Below the pieces are notes generated by a model. It was not told the origin of the DNA and did no database searches. It was given only the letters and a program-made list of their open reading frames with translations. A program made the position numbers and the translations under genes. From Otatea glauca (lineage: Eukaryota > Streptophyta > Magnoliopsida > Poales > Poaceae): a stretch of DNA of 64,000 bases. Location of the stretch: assembly GCA_036346275.1 (NCBI GenBank), contig CM070711.1, positions 53,726,192-53,790,191 of the forward strand, written 5' to 3'. Positions within the stretch are counted from its first letter, which is position 1. The number at the start of each line of letters is the position of its first letter. Positions 10,830-20,436 of this stretch are shown here, one piece after another.

Positions 10830-11625
10830 TCAGGAATGGCAGCATACGATGGCAGAGGAGCTTGTTGCCCTTAAGCGCACTAGCACGTGGGATCTTGTAC
10901 CCCTTCCTCCACATGTCCGTCCCATTACATGCAAGTAGGTCTATAAGGTTAAGACTCACTCTAATGGTTCTCTTGAGCGCTACAAGACTCGTCTTGTGGC
11001 ACGTGATTTTCAGCAGGAGCATGGTCATGATTATGATGAGACTTTTGCTCCTGTGGCTCACATGACCACTGTTTGCACTCTTCTTACCGTGGCTTCTGTT
11101 TGTGTGTGGTCTATCTCTCAGCTTGACATCAAGAATGTCTTTCTTAATGGTGAGCTATGTGAGGAGGTCTTTATGCAGCCACCACCAGGTTATTTTGTTT
11201 CTGAGGGCATAGTTTGTCGGCTTCGTCGCTCTCTTCATGGGCTAAAACAAGCTCCTTGTGCCTGGTATGAGCGTTTTTCTTCTGTGGTCACTACTGCTGG
11301 CTTTTCTGCTAATGCTCATGATCCTGCGCTTTTTGTTCACACTTCACCTGATGGACGGACTCTTCTTCTATATGTCGATGTCATGATCATTACTGGTGAT
11401 GATTATCAGTATATTGCCTTTGTGAAGGCACGTCTCAATGAGCAGTTTGTTATGTCTGATCTAGGTTCTCTTTGTTACTTCATTGGGATTGAGGTTTCTT
11501 CTACACCTGAGGGTTTCTATCCTAAGAGAAGTATATTTTGGATCTTCTTGATCGTACTTCTCTCACTGATCAGTGCACAGCTGAGACTCCCACGGAGCTC
11601 AATGTTCACCTCAACCTACTGATGT
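10830..11625 (+). pseudogene. Copia-1 reverse transcriptase, YVDV active site
   Basis: Sequence blocks WDLVPLPP, YKTRLVARDFQQEHGHDYDE, TFAPVAHMTTV, QLDIKNVFLNGEL, MQPPPGYF, LRRSLHGLKQAPCAWY and LLLYVDVMIITG follow the Copia RT order. A TAG at 10936-10938 replaces Trp before VYKVK. The catalytic YVDD is YVDV (11371-11382), which would abolish polymerase activity. A frameshift near 11520 separates RT from RNase H. Confidence 0.88.
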
Positions 11626-11639
11626 TGAGCCTCTTGAGA

Positions 11640-12290
11640 ATCTTACTCGTTATCGCCATCTTGTTGGGAGTCTTGTTTACCTTGGTGTCACTCGTTCTGA
11701 CATTTTATATCTAGTTCATATCTTGAGTCATTTCGTTTCTGCTCCCACTCAGGTTCATTATAGTCATCTTCTTCGTATTCTACGATATCTTCGTGGAACT
11801 ATCTCTCGCTGTCTTTTCTTTCCTCGCTCCAGCTCCTTCCAGCTCTAGAACATACTCTGATGCTATCTGGGCTAGTGATCACTTTGATCGTTAGTCTCTT
11901 TTTGCTTATTGTGTTTTTCTTGGTGGTTCTCTTATTACTTGGAAGACTAAGGAGCAGACAACAGTTTCTTATTCGAGTGCTGAGACTGAGTTGCGAGCTA
12001 TAGATCTTTTGACAGCAGAGGTTATTTGGATACAGTGGCTACTTGAGGATTTTTGGTGTTTCTGTTTCTACACCGACTCCTCTTTTATCTGATAGTACAG
12101 GTGCTATTAGCATTGCTCGATATCAAGTGAAGCATGAGCTCACCAAGCATATTGGAGTTGATACTTCCTACATGCGGTCACAGATATAGGATCAGATTGT
12201 GGCTCTTCAGTACGTGCCTTCAAAGCTTCATTTGGCAGACTTCTTCACAAAGACAGACTAGAGCTCAGCATAGCTTTTATCTCTCCAAAC
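11640..12290 (+). pseudogene. Copia-1 RNase H, fragmented
   Basis: Frames contain YSDAIWASDHFDR*SLFAYC, then LGGSLITWKTKEQTTVSYSS and AETELRAI, then STGAISIARYQVKHELTKHI and LHLADFFTK, the Copia RNase H with its D, E and D/H positions. TAG codons at 11892-11894 and 12187-12189 and one frameshift near 12045 break it. Confidence 0.82.
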
Positions 12291-12325
12291 TCAGTGTTAT
12301 TGATTCACCATGAGTTTGAGGGGGG

Positions 12326-12415
12326 TGTTAGACAGTATCCTAGATGCCTTATATAAGAGATTGCTAGTTGCCTTGCATAGAGATTGCTAGCCTTGTATAG
12401 ATATTGGCTTATATA
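12326..12415 (+). repeat. Copia-1 3' LTR, left part
   Basis: Starts TGTTAGACAGTATCC directly after the polypurine tract. It has an extra copy of a GCCTTGCATAGAGATTGCTAG-like unit compared with the 5' LTR. Interrupted at 12415. Confidence 0.83.
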
Positions 12416-13991
12416 GATATCCTATTCTATACGTGCGTGTATAATAGGACATTCTACGCGTCGGTCAGTTTTACAGTCCGACCAAGTCGAGCGTTCCACT
12501 AATTAGCGCTACGAAATTCGCGAACGAGCCTTGGAAGATTAATCGTTCGCAATTTATTTGCATGCATGTGTGTGACCAAGAGATGCAAAGATGTGTTTGC
12601 TAGTAATACATGAATTTATTTTTATTTGTTTTAGCCATAACTTTTGATTCGCAGCTCTGATTCACGAACGAATTTCACCATTAGATTACTAATGATGAGA
12701 GGAACAACATGATATAAGTCTCGCTAATAAACGTTGTATAAATCAAATTTTACTGTTAAATGCACATCAATTTACTACTGTATGATATTAAAATCTATGT
12801 ATACTGATAGTAACATCTATGTATACGGATAGTAAAATCTGTTTTATGCGCCGAGATTTATATCAATGTGTTATTCTCGTTGTTAGTAAGCTACTAGTAA
12901 AAACGGTTTGTAAATCGGAGATGTCAATAAAAGTTATATAAAAGTTATAGGTAAATCAAAGAAAAAACATACTCATGTACAAACTATGAATTTTTTCATG
13001 CATGTGTGTGAACGAGAGATGCAAAGTGCGTTTTCTAGTAATACATGAATCAGATTTTTATTTGTTTTAGCCATAACGTTTTATTCACAGCTTCGATTCA
13101 CGAACGAATTTCACTATTAGATTACTAATGACGAGAGGAACAACATGATATAAGTCTCGCTAATAAACATTGCATAAATCAATTTTATTGCCAAACTTCA
13201 TCAATTTACTACTGTATGATAGTAAAATCTATGTATATCGATAGTAACATCTATATATGCGGATAGTAAAATCTGTTTTATACGTCGAGACTTATATCAG
13301 TGTGTTGCTCTTATCGTCAGTAAGCTACTGGTGAAAACGGTTTGCGAATCGAAGCTGTCAATAAAAAGTTATGACTAAATCAAAGAAAAAACAGATTCAT
13401 GTAAAAACTACAAAACACATTACTAATGACGTACGACTGACTAGTAAAAATGTTGTTTTCTAGTTTGTACATGAATTGTGTATTTTTTGATTTGGCTATA
13501 ACATTTTATTGACAACTTCGATGCACGAATGGTTTTCACCAATAGCTTACTGACGACGAGAGCAAAATAATGATATAAGTCTCGCTAATAAATGCTGCAC
13601 GAATGAGTTTTTACTGCCATTTTACCAAATGTATCGTAACGTTTTACTACTGCACAGGCTGCTGAACCTCTGGTATGGTAGTAAAATCTATGTATACCGA
13701 TAGTAACATCTATATATACGGATAATAAAATTTGATTTATGTGCCGAGACTTGTATCAATGTGTTGCTCTCGTCGTCAGTAGGCTACTGGTGAAAACCGT
13801 TTGTGAATCGGAACTATCAGTAAAAAGTTATGGCTAAATCAAAGAAAAAACATATTCATGTACAAACTACGAAACACATTTATTAGTTGACGCATGTATG
13901 CGTTCACACTGGCTTGTTCAGCGACACGGGGTTACGGCTCGCGCATAGAATAGGCAGAGCTACGCGCAAGCGCAGATTAGCGCTACCGTTG
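12416..13991. mobile_element. 1.58-kb non-coding insertion made of three foldback modules
   Basis: Inserted in the Copia-1 3' LTR; flanks GCTTATATA (12407-12415) and GTTTATATA (13992-14000) match at 8 of 9 positions, suggesting a 9-bp TSD. There is no ORF. The bulk is three roughly 430-bp units, each an imperfect inverted repeat: left arms (12605-12730, 13035-13160, 13460-13590) with CATGAAT, TTAGCCATAAC, GATTCACGAACG; right arms (12840-12980, 13265-13410, 13740-13870) with the complementary GTTATGGCTAAATCAAAGAA. CCTATTCTATACGTGCG near the left end is mirrored by the complement of CGCGCATAGAATAGG near 13946-13960. A Mutator-like, non-autonomous origin is possible; class not proven. Confidence 0.72.
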
Positions 13992-14000
13992 GTTTATATA

Positions 14001-14081
14001 AGCTTTCCTTCTATACTCTTATGTACATGTATATATACAAGCCCATTGGCCTCATGATCAATACAAGTGCTATTCATAACA
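14001..14081 (+). repeat. Copia-1 3' LTR, right part
   Basis: Resumes with AGCTTTCCTTCTATACTC and ends CAATACAAGTGCTATTCATAACA-type sequence at 14081, matching 4262-4342 and followed by TSD TAATG. Confidence 0.85.
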
Positions 14082-14381
14082 TAATGCATGTGATACTGTT
14101 TTGGATTATTTCTATTCTAGTTGTATACTGCTACCGATATGTGAATGGTAAAAATGCTAAGTTACCTCTTGGGAGTATGACACTTTCAATGTTAAAAAGC
14201 AACTGCTATTAGTGTGGAGGGGACGATAAAGTTCCTAATCACTTGGCACTAGTATCGACTATACATGGTTTTCATTCTTCAAATTATTATTCTGAAAGTC
14301 ATGCACTGTATTGTGTTCTCTCTTGCTAAGATAAGTACACTGAAAAGTCCAAATTTTGCTGATTTTACCTAAATTGGTTAG

Positions 14382-14462
14382 GTATCCTATGATTGGAGCA
14401 AGGGTGCTGAGAAGCATAATCCTTCTACTGCAAAGGCATATATTTTTCTGCGTAGTGTCCAG
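14382..14462 (+). pseudogene. RAE1: RAE1 pseudogene exon (YDWSKGAEKHNP..IFLRSVQ)
   Basis: 27 codons, VSYDWSKGAEKHNPSTAKAY then IFLRSVQ, preceded by TTGGTTAG and followed by GTTTGT. This is the penultimate part of the family protein. The short C-terminal tail exon was not identified with confidence; a weak candidate starts near 15213. Confidence 0.87.
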
Positions 14463-15420
14463 GTTTGTGCTCTTTTACTAAATGCGGTAGCATATTGAGG
14501 TGTTTGATTGATTTCAAAAGTTCTTATAATGAACTTGGGCAATGTCTCTCAGTTCTCTCTTCATTTTTTATCTAGCAAGTTGCACAGAACTGCTTTGCTG
14601 TTAATATGGGCTAAGCTATAATTGGTTGAATTGAAGTTTCTAGTTTCTACATGCTAATGCGATTTAAAAGGCGAGTTTGCCATTCACAGTTCGCCTGATT
14701 TTTTGTTAACTCATTTTTCTTAGTCTTTGGATTAGCTTTGAGATATGTTTGTGCTTGATTCCAGATTGATCAAGTGCTCAAAAAATGTGAATTACAATTA
14801 TGAAAGTACAAGTCACCTTAGAAATAGACAGATCTTTAAAAGATTACGTATTGTCTTGCCATTTTCATTGGTTGATGCCAGATATCGTTTGGCTGGTCCT
14901 TTTCTGATAATTGCTCTTTGTTGGAAAGAAGTAGATCTGGCAATGACATGTTGACGTTTGGTGCCCGTAACCTGATAATGAATCCGCTCACTGATGCTAA
15001 TTACTCTCATGAACGTTAACAGCTCGTGACTCAAAATAAGGCATTTCTTAATCCATGAGACTCTAACCACATCGTTTATTAAGAAAGGTTGCATTTTCCT
15101 CAAGTAACGTTATATGTCGCGCGGGCGACGTATATCATTACCGTTGTTCTGGTAGCTTATGATGTGCTTTAGTTTTTCTCTAGTTTTAAAGCGCCTTTGT
15201 TTGATTCAATCAGGCGAGTTTCAGACGGGTTGCTGGCCAATCAAGTGGCGCAGGTTGGGCTGTGGCTACCATTAGCGTCCCACAGCACTATGCACTGACG
15301 GCCGTTGCCACGCTGCTGCCATTTGGCGTAGCTGGTGGGTGGCAGGCGTTGTTTGGACCGGGCCGGTCTTTAGCCTGCTGCTCTCTCTTCTTCGTGGATT
15401 TGGCGTTGGCATGTCACAGG
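14463..15420. other. 3' part of RAE1 pseudogene locus, no other feature
   Basis: Mostly AT-rich intron-like sequence, turning GC-rich after about 15190. A CAG at 15211-15213 followed by GCGAGTTTCAGACGGGTTGC could be the remnant of the C-terminal exon, but the match is too short to assert. Confidence 0.4.
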
Positions 15421-15624
15421 TGTTGGGAAACCACGTGACTCAATGAAAAGTCCACGATGGTTCTTTAGTCGAAACCCTAGGTGACTACTATATAAGGAGG
15501 AGGGGGTCCCCCTATTTACAAGCAATCAGAATAGCAATAAAGAATCTAATCGCCGTTCTCCCTAAATCTGTGTGTCTCTCTCTCTGTTCTCCAATTCAGA
15601 TATGTTAAGCGAGGTTCCTTAACA
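15421..15624 (+). repeat. Copia-2 5' LTR with TATA box
   Basis: 204 bp; TATATAAG at 15489-15496. Compared with the 3' LTR it lacks about 24 bp near its end (the CGAGAACTCCGGACTATTCG segment). Confidence 0.88.
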
Positions 15625-16636
15625 CGTTATCAGCACGAAGCTCTACTAGCGAATAGATTGAAAGGTGAGAAAAGGTGAGAATCGGCGATTGAATCTAATC
15701 GCTGTTGATCCTATGCATGCATCTACCCTATGCATCTGTTTTGTGTTTCGTCACGTGGCACGAAGCTACAGACGGCTCGAAGCAACAATACATGCGTCAT
15801 CTCAGAGAAAAAAAAGAGGGAATACGTCGTCTCAGTTTGCGCGCCCTAGCGTGCCGCCACGCCGCCATCCCCGCACTGCGTGCGCCTCGGCTTGCGCTGC
15901 CACAAGCCGACGTCGTTGCGGTCGAGCCCGCCAAGCATGAAGCTTCGGCCTTGCGGCGCGCGTCGCGCGTCAGCGCGCCCGCCCGCCTCGTAAGCGCCGT
16001 CGTCGGCCTCGGCCGCGTCGCTCGCGTCGCGCGCACCGCCCGCCTCGCGGCGCCGTCGTCGGCCTCGCCTCCGCCGCGCGCGTCCTCGGCTCGCGGCAGC
16101 TGCGCCGTCGGTGGCTTCCTCGGCCCGCAGACCACGCCACCGACGCCGCCATGCCGCACCGAAGCGCCACTCCCGAGACGGTGAGCCGCCTCGGTCTCCC
16201 GGCGTTGCGCCCGCGCGCCGCTGCCGCCGACCTCCGCGCTGGTTGTCGTCTTGGCTCGCCACGCCCGAAGCGCGCCTCGATCCTCGGCTCCGCGGCTTCG
16301 AAGCCCGGCCGTCGCCGCCGGCTCCACGGCCGTCTCGGCCTCGCCGCCCGGCCCGACCGCCTCGGCCTCGGCGCCCCAGCGTCGATGCTTACGCCGCCGC
16401 CTGCCCGTCGCATTCGCGCCCTTGGCCCCACGCGCGTGTGGAAGGACTGGCGACTAGGGTTTCTTCTAGCTTTTTTTTTTGCATTTATGAATATTCTTTG
16501 TAAATTTTTGAATTCATTGCTTTATTTTGTATACTGCAATGCATGGCTATTTATTTTCTGCACTTTATGCTTTTTGCAACCATTTTCTATTTGATTACAC
16601 GCAGTAATCTAATGTCGGAATTTTGAAATCATGCAG
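15625..16636 (+). other. Copia-2 leader with 600-bp CpG-rich block
   Basis: 15830-16440 is dominated by GCC, CGC and CTCGGC runs, opening five overlapping Arg/Ala/Pro-rich frames. None has a recognisable domain, so I treat it as untranslated leader or captured GC-rich DNA rather than genes. It ends abruptly in a T-rich stretch at 16467. Confidence 0.6.
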
Positions 16637-17159
16637 ATGTCCGGCATCGTGAATCGTGAGTTTGAAGAACTGGCCCCGCACGGTCAGAACTACCTCACTT
16701 GGGCATTGGACGTGAAGATCGTTCTTAGGGGCAAGAAGCTCCGTGCCGCGATTGGTCTAGGGTCCTCGTAGGACGCAAAACCTACCGCCGAGCAGAATGA
16801 TCAAGCCTTGCATTTTCTCAGGCACCACCTCTCAGCCACTTTGAAGAATGAATACATGGCTGAGGAGAGTGCACTTGAGCTCTGGACTGCACTTCAGAAG
16901 CGGTTTGAGAAGCTCAAATACACCATCTTGCCCCAAGCACAGCAAGATTGGGTCCGCCTGAGGTTTGCAGACTACAAAACAGTGGCCGAGTACAATTCTA
17001 TCTTGCACAGAATTTGTACCAATCTCTCCCTATGTGGCAAGAAGATTACATAATAACCTGGACATCGATGCTGCAGCCAATATTATGGCAAATGAAGAGA
17101 AAACTTCTGTCGATGATATAGAAGCAGAAATTAATGCATATTTTACGGATTCTGTTTAA
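16637..17159 (+). pseudogene. Copia-2 gag, stop and frameshift, no zinc knuckle
   Basis: ATG at 16637 opens MSGIVNREFEELAPHGQNYL, then ALDVKIVLRGKKLRAAI and HHLSATLKNEYMAEESALEL, WTALQKRFEKLKYTILPQA, a Copia capsid. A TAG at 16769-16771 interrupts it and the frame shifts near 17040, where DIDAAANIMANEE continues. Around 17160 the frame runs into AT-rich sequence: the CCHC nucleocapsid normally found before protease is missing. Confidence 0.8.
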
Positions 17160-17345
17160 TACATTTTTTTTAGATTATGGTTAGCATTTTCTTTTGAATA
17201 ATGAATTGTAAGCTCTAGAAGAGCATACTTCTCTCATGAATAAATATGCAATTTATTCTTTATTCCAGTATTCTTTCATTTGCAAGCAATGTTTGGATTA
17301 TTTTGCCACTGTTTGATTGGAATTATTTTTCCTTTTTAGAAATCG
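17160..17345 (+). other. AT-rich spacer between Copia-2 gag and pol, intron-like
   Basis: About 185 bp rich in T-runs, with no coding trace, ending in CCTTTTTAG|A at 17331-17340, a good acceptor-like sequence directly before the protease frame. I see no convincing donor. It may be a spliced spacer that separates gag and pol expression, or simply a deletion/insertion scar. Confidence 0.4.
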
Positions 17346-17357
17346 TGTAGCGCCCAA

Positions 17358-18134
17358 ATGGAAGAGATATGCATTGTTGATAGTGGCACAACAAATACTA
17401 TCTTAAGAGAGTCTAAATACTTCCAGTCTATCACGAAGTATGCTGGAAAGATTACTACGATTGCAGGAAGCGATTCATATGTAATAGGCTCAGGAAGAGC
17501 CACTATTATATTGCCTATGGGTACAACTTTGGTAATTGAAGAAGCCCTTTTGTACCTTGAATCAACGCGCACTTTCTTAAGCTTTAAAGACATCCGCGCC
17601 AATGGTTTTCATGTAGAAACCAATGAAGAAAATGGCAAAGAATACTTGTGCATTGTGAAGCACGCGGTATGTGGAAAAATGGTATTAGAAAAATATCCCT
17701 CATATGAATATGGGTTGTACTACACGAATATTCATGCACCCGAAGTGTATACTTCCTTGAAAACTGTTTTTAGAAGCTCTGAGTTATTTTCTTTATGGCA
17801 TGGTAGATTAGATCACCCTGGTCTTAGAATGATGAGAAATATAGTGAATAACTCACAAAGTCATGGCATTAATGTTAAAATTTTCCCGAATCATGAAGAT
17901 TTCGTGTGCCCTGCATGTGCCACCGGGAAATTAATAACTAGACTCTCTGTCATGAAAGTGCAAAGTGAAATTTTTGTATTCCTGGAACGTATCCAGGGGG
18001 ATATTTGCGGCCCGATTCAGCCCTTGTCAGAGCCGTTTCGGTACTTTATGGTGCTCATCGATGCTTCCTCGAAATGGTCGTATGTATGCTTATTGTCAAC
18101 AAGGAACCATGCTTTTGCAAAGTTGATCTCGTAG
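17358..18134 (+). pseudogene. Copia-2 protease and integrase N-terminal half
   Basis: Open for 258 codons. CIVDSGTTNTILRESKYF is the protease active site. LWHGRLDHPGLRMMRNIVNN followed by CPACATGK is the HHCC zinc-binding domain of integrase, and QGDICGPIQPLSEPFRYFMV starts the catalytic core (first Asp). It ends at TAG 18132-18134, where the family has Gln, and the frame continues after it. Confidence 0.87.
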
Positions 18135-18170
18135 ATCATAAGAATTAAGAATGCTTTCCCTGATCATCGC

Positions 18171-19202
18171 GTGAAGTCCATCAGAATGGACAATGCCGGA
18201 GAATTTACTTCAAAGGCATTTGATGATTATTGCACTGCAACAGGGATAGCAGTTGAGCACTCCATACCGCACGTCCATACGCAGAATGGACTAGCAGAAG
18301 CACTAATAAAGAGGATTAAATTCATTGCTAGACCACTTTTACAGAGTTGTAACTTGCCCAACACTTGTTGCGGACACGCAGTCCTGCACGCAGCAGCTCT
18401 CATCAATTTCAGACCTTCGGCCTATAACATCCATTCTCCTATGCAGCTTGTGCACGGGATCATCTCGAAAATCTCCCATCTCAGGAAATTTGGGTGTATG
18501 GTATATGTTCCTATACCACCCCCTCAGCGGACTGCAATGGGCCCTCTCCGCAAGTTTGGGATATACGTTGGTTATGAGAGTGCATCCATAATCAGGTATT
18601 TGGAACCCATGACTGGAGACTTGCATACAGCCCGATTCGCTGATTGCATTTTTGACGAGGATCGTTTCCCATCATTGGGGGGAGGAAATCAACCTTTGGA
18701 TGAAAAATACCGGGAAATCATACGGCATTCCACTGGGATCCCCGCACATGACCTCCGCACTAATGAATCAAATCAAGAAGTCAAGAAGATAATTGATTTG
18801 CAGAATTTAGCAAATGAACTGCCTGATCATTTTTGTGATCTGAAGGGCGTTGTTAAGTCGCATGTACCCGCAAGGAATGAACCAGAGAGGGTGGAAATAC
18901 CAAAGAAAATAGAAGGTATCCCTCATCTTGTTCAGAGGCCTCAAAGAAAAAGAACAGGAAAAATGGCTCCTCAAACCCAAAGTACCTGGAGACGTCTGGA
19001 TAAAACTGGGCGAGAGGATTTACCACAACCAATCACGAAAATACTCCAAGGAAAGAAGGGGAGCCAGTTGAGACCTGGCACTGGAAAGAAGCCAACGGAA
19101 AAGGTAATTCCAGACTTGAATCTTCCACTGCAGGAAGCCGTCGAAAATAATGTGTGCGCACACATAGGCGATGAAAAGTTAAAGGAACTTCCTCTGCGAT
19201 AG
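18171..19202 (+). pseudogene. Copia-2 integrase core C-terminal part and linker
   Basis: 343 codons open. SIRMDNAGEFTSKAFDDYC and HVHTQNGLAEALIKRIKFIA hold the second Asp and the Glu of the integrase triad. RKFGCMVYVPIPPPQRTAMG and GIYVGYESASIIRYLEP are the standard post-core motifs. The last 100 residues are a Lys/Pro-rich linker before RT. The catalytic residues appear intact, but the upstream TAG separates this from the HHCC domain. Confidence 0.87.
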
Positions 19203-19389
19203 GGAATAGCAGCGAAGAGCAAGTAGAAGTGCATGAAGCACCCCATGAAGAAATGGCCATAAACTTTGTAATAACAGGAGAATCCCTGAATAGAGCAACA
19301 GCTAACGTTGATGCATACTTTGCAAAGAAGATTGCCTCGATCATTGATCATGATCCCGAGCCTGCATCTCTAGCAGAGTGCAAGAAAAG

Positions 19390-20430
19390 GCTAGATTGGG
19401 AAGAATGAAAGAAGGCAATCACTGCAGAGTTAGTCTCTCTAAACAAGAGAGAGGTGTTTGGGCCCGTATGCCGCACACCTCCCCATATAAACCCTGTAGG
19501 TCATAAATGGGTCTTTGTTCGGAAGAGGAATGAAAACAACTAAGTTGTAAGGTACAAGACAAGGCTTGCAGCTCAAGGTTTCACTCAACCTCCTGGAGTT
19601 GATCATGAAGAAACCTATTCTCCGGTCATGGGAGGAATTACCTTTAGATATTTGATCTCAGTGGCAGTCAACTTGAAGTTGAGAATGAAGTTAATGGATG
19701 TTGTTACAGCATATTTGTATAGAAACTTGGATTCGGAGATATACATGAAGGTACCGGAAGGTATTCCTATCCCGAACCAAGACGGAGCAAATAGAAACCT
19801 GTACAGTGTGAAATTGGAGAAATCACTGTATGGGCTAAAACAGTCAGGAAGAATGTGCTACAATCGCTTGAGCGACTTTCTCTGCAAGAAAGGCTACACA
19901 AACAACGACGATTGTCCATGTGTGTTTATACAGCGATCCCCGAATGGATTCTGTATAATCTCCGTCTATGTAGATGAATTGAACATCATTGGGACGGATG
20001 AAGAAATTGAAGAAGCATGCTCATACTTGAAGTCTGAGTTTGAAATGAAGGATTTGGGTAAAACCAAGTTTTGTTTAGGCTTGCAGCTTGAGCATGTCCA
20101 AGGAGGAATCTTGGTACATCAATCAACCTACACGCAGAAAGTGTTGGAAAGATTTGGCTTTGAAAAGGCATATCCTGTAAAGACTCCAATGGTCGGAAGG
20201 TCACTTCAAGCAGACCTAGACCCATACAGACCTAGAGAAGAGGGGGAGGAAGTCCTGGGAGCAGAATTCCCATATCTGAGTGCAGTTGGAGCGCTCATAT
20301 ACCTTGCGAATAGCACTAGGCTGGACATTGCGTTCGCTGTGAATTTGCTAGCCCGGTCAGTGCAGAACCCACCAAAAGGCATTGGAAAGGGGTCAAGGAC
20401 ATCTTCCGTTACCTCCAAGGAAGTAAAGAT
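19390..20430 (+). pseudogene. Copia-2 reverse transcriptase, YVDE active site
   Basis: Blocks REVFGPVCRTPPHINPVGHK, VRYKTRLAAQGFTQPPGVDH, EETYSPVM, MDVVTAYLYRNLDSEIYMKV, KSLYGLKQSGRMCYNRL and FEMKDLGKTKFCLGLQ are in Copia RT order. There is a TAA at 19541-19543. The metal-binding YVDD reads YVDE at 19967-19978. RT sequence is open from 19628 to about 20400, then a frameshift leads into RNase H. Confidence 0.9.
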
Positions 20431-20436
20431 CTCGGT

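Larger units (their letters stand above)
4193..14081 (+). mobile_element. Copia-1: degenerate Ty1/Copia retrotransposon with two nested insertions
   Basis: Flanked by a perfect TSD TAATG (4188-4192, 14082-14086), with LTR termini TGTTAGAC...CATAACA. Domain order gag, protease, integrase, reverse transcriptase, RNase H identifies Copia type. After removing the insertions at 5967-9233 and 12416-13991 it is about 5.0 kb, normal for the superfamily. A TGGTATC primer-site start follows the 5' LTR at 4343, and a polypurine tract (GAGTTTGAGGGGGG) ends at 12325 just before the 3' LTR. Nearly every domain carries stop codons, so it is dead. It sits in the RAE1 pseudogene's last visible intron in the same orientation. 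Confidence 0.92.
251..14462 (+). pseudogene. RAE1: RAE1/GLE2-like mRNA export factor pseudogene (WD40), introns retained
   Basis: Six separated segments translate to consecutive parts of the plant RAE1 (Gle2) WD40 protein, which in intact form binds NUP98 at the nuclear pore and acts in mRNA export and spindle checkpoint. Diagnostic matches are GTADGNVIIFN, GSIEGRVGVHH, FKCHRD, FATAGSD, FNFWDKDSKQKLK and YDWSKGAEKHNP. FNFWDKDSK and YDWSKG distinguish RAE1 from the paralogue BUB3. Exons keep GT/AG borders, so this is a duplicated, not processed, copy. It is broken: in-frame stops at 278-280, 293-295 and 332-334, an internally deleted second exon and a frameshift in the third. Upstream exons lie beyond the window edge. 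The intron at 3920-14381 was enlarged by Copia-1. A last exon (family C-terminal tail) may lie near 15213 but is not convincing. Identity is confident; non-function is inferred from the lesions. Confidence 0.88.

Noticed and set aside
12416..13991. Helitron
   Set aside because: No TC start/CTRR end with terminal hairpin at an A-T target; an apparent 9-bp flank duplication points elsewhere.
251..14462. BUB3 as identity of the WD40 pseudogene
   Set aside because: BUB3 shares the GSIEGRVAVE and FKCHR motifs, but FNFWDKDSK, DGSIVAY and YDWSKGAEKHNP are RAE1-specific.
15665..16594. Several long overlapping ORFs on both strands (up to 176 codons)
   Set aside because: All lie in one GC-rich Copia leader block, consist of Arg/Ala/Pro and have no domain; stop codons are rare there for composition reasons only.
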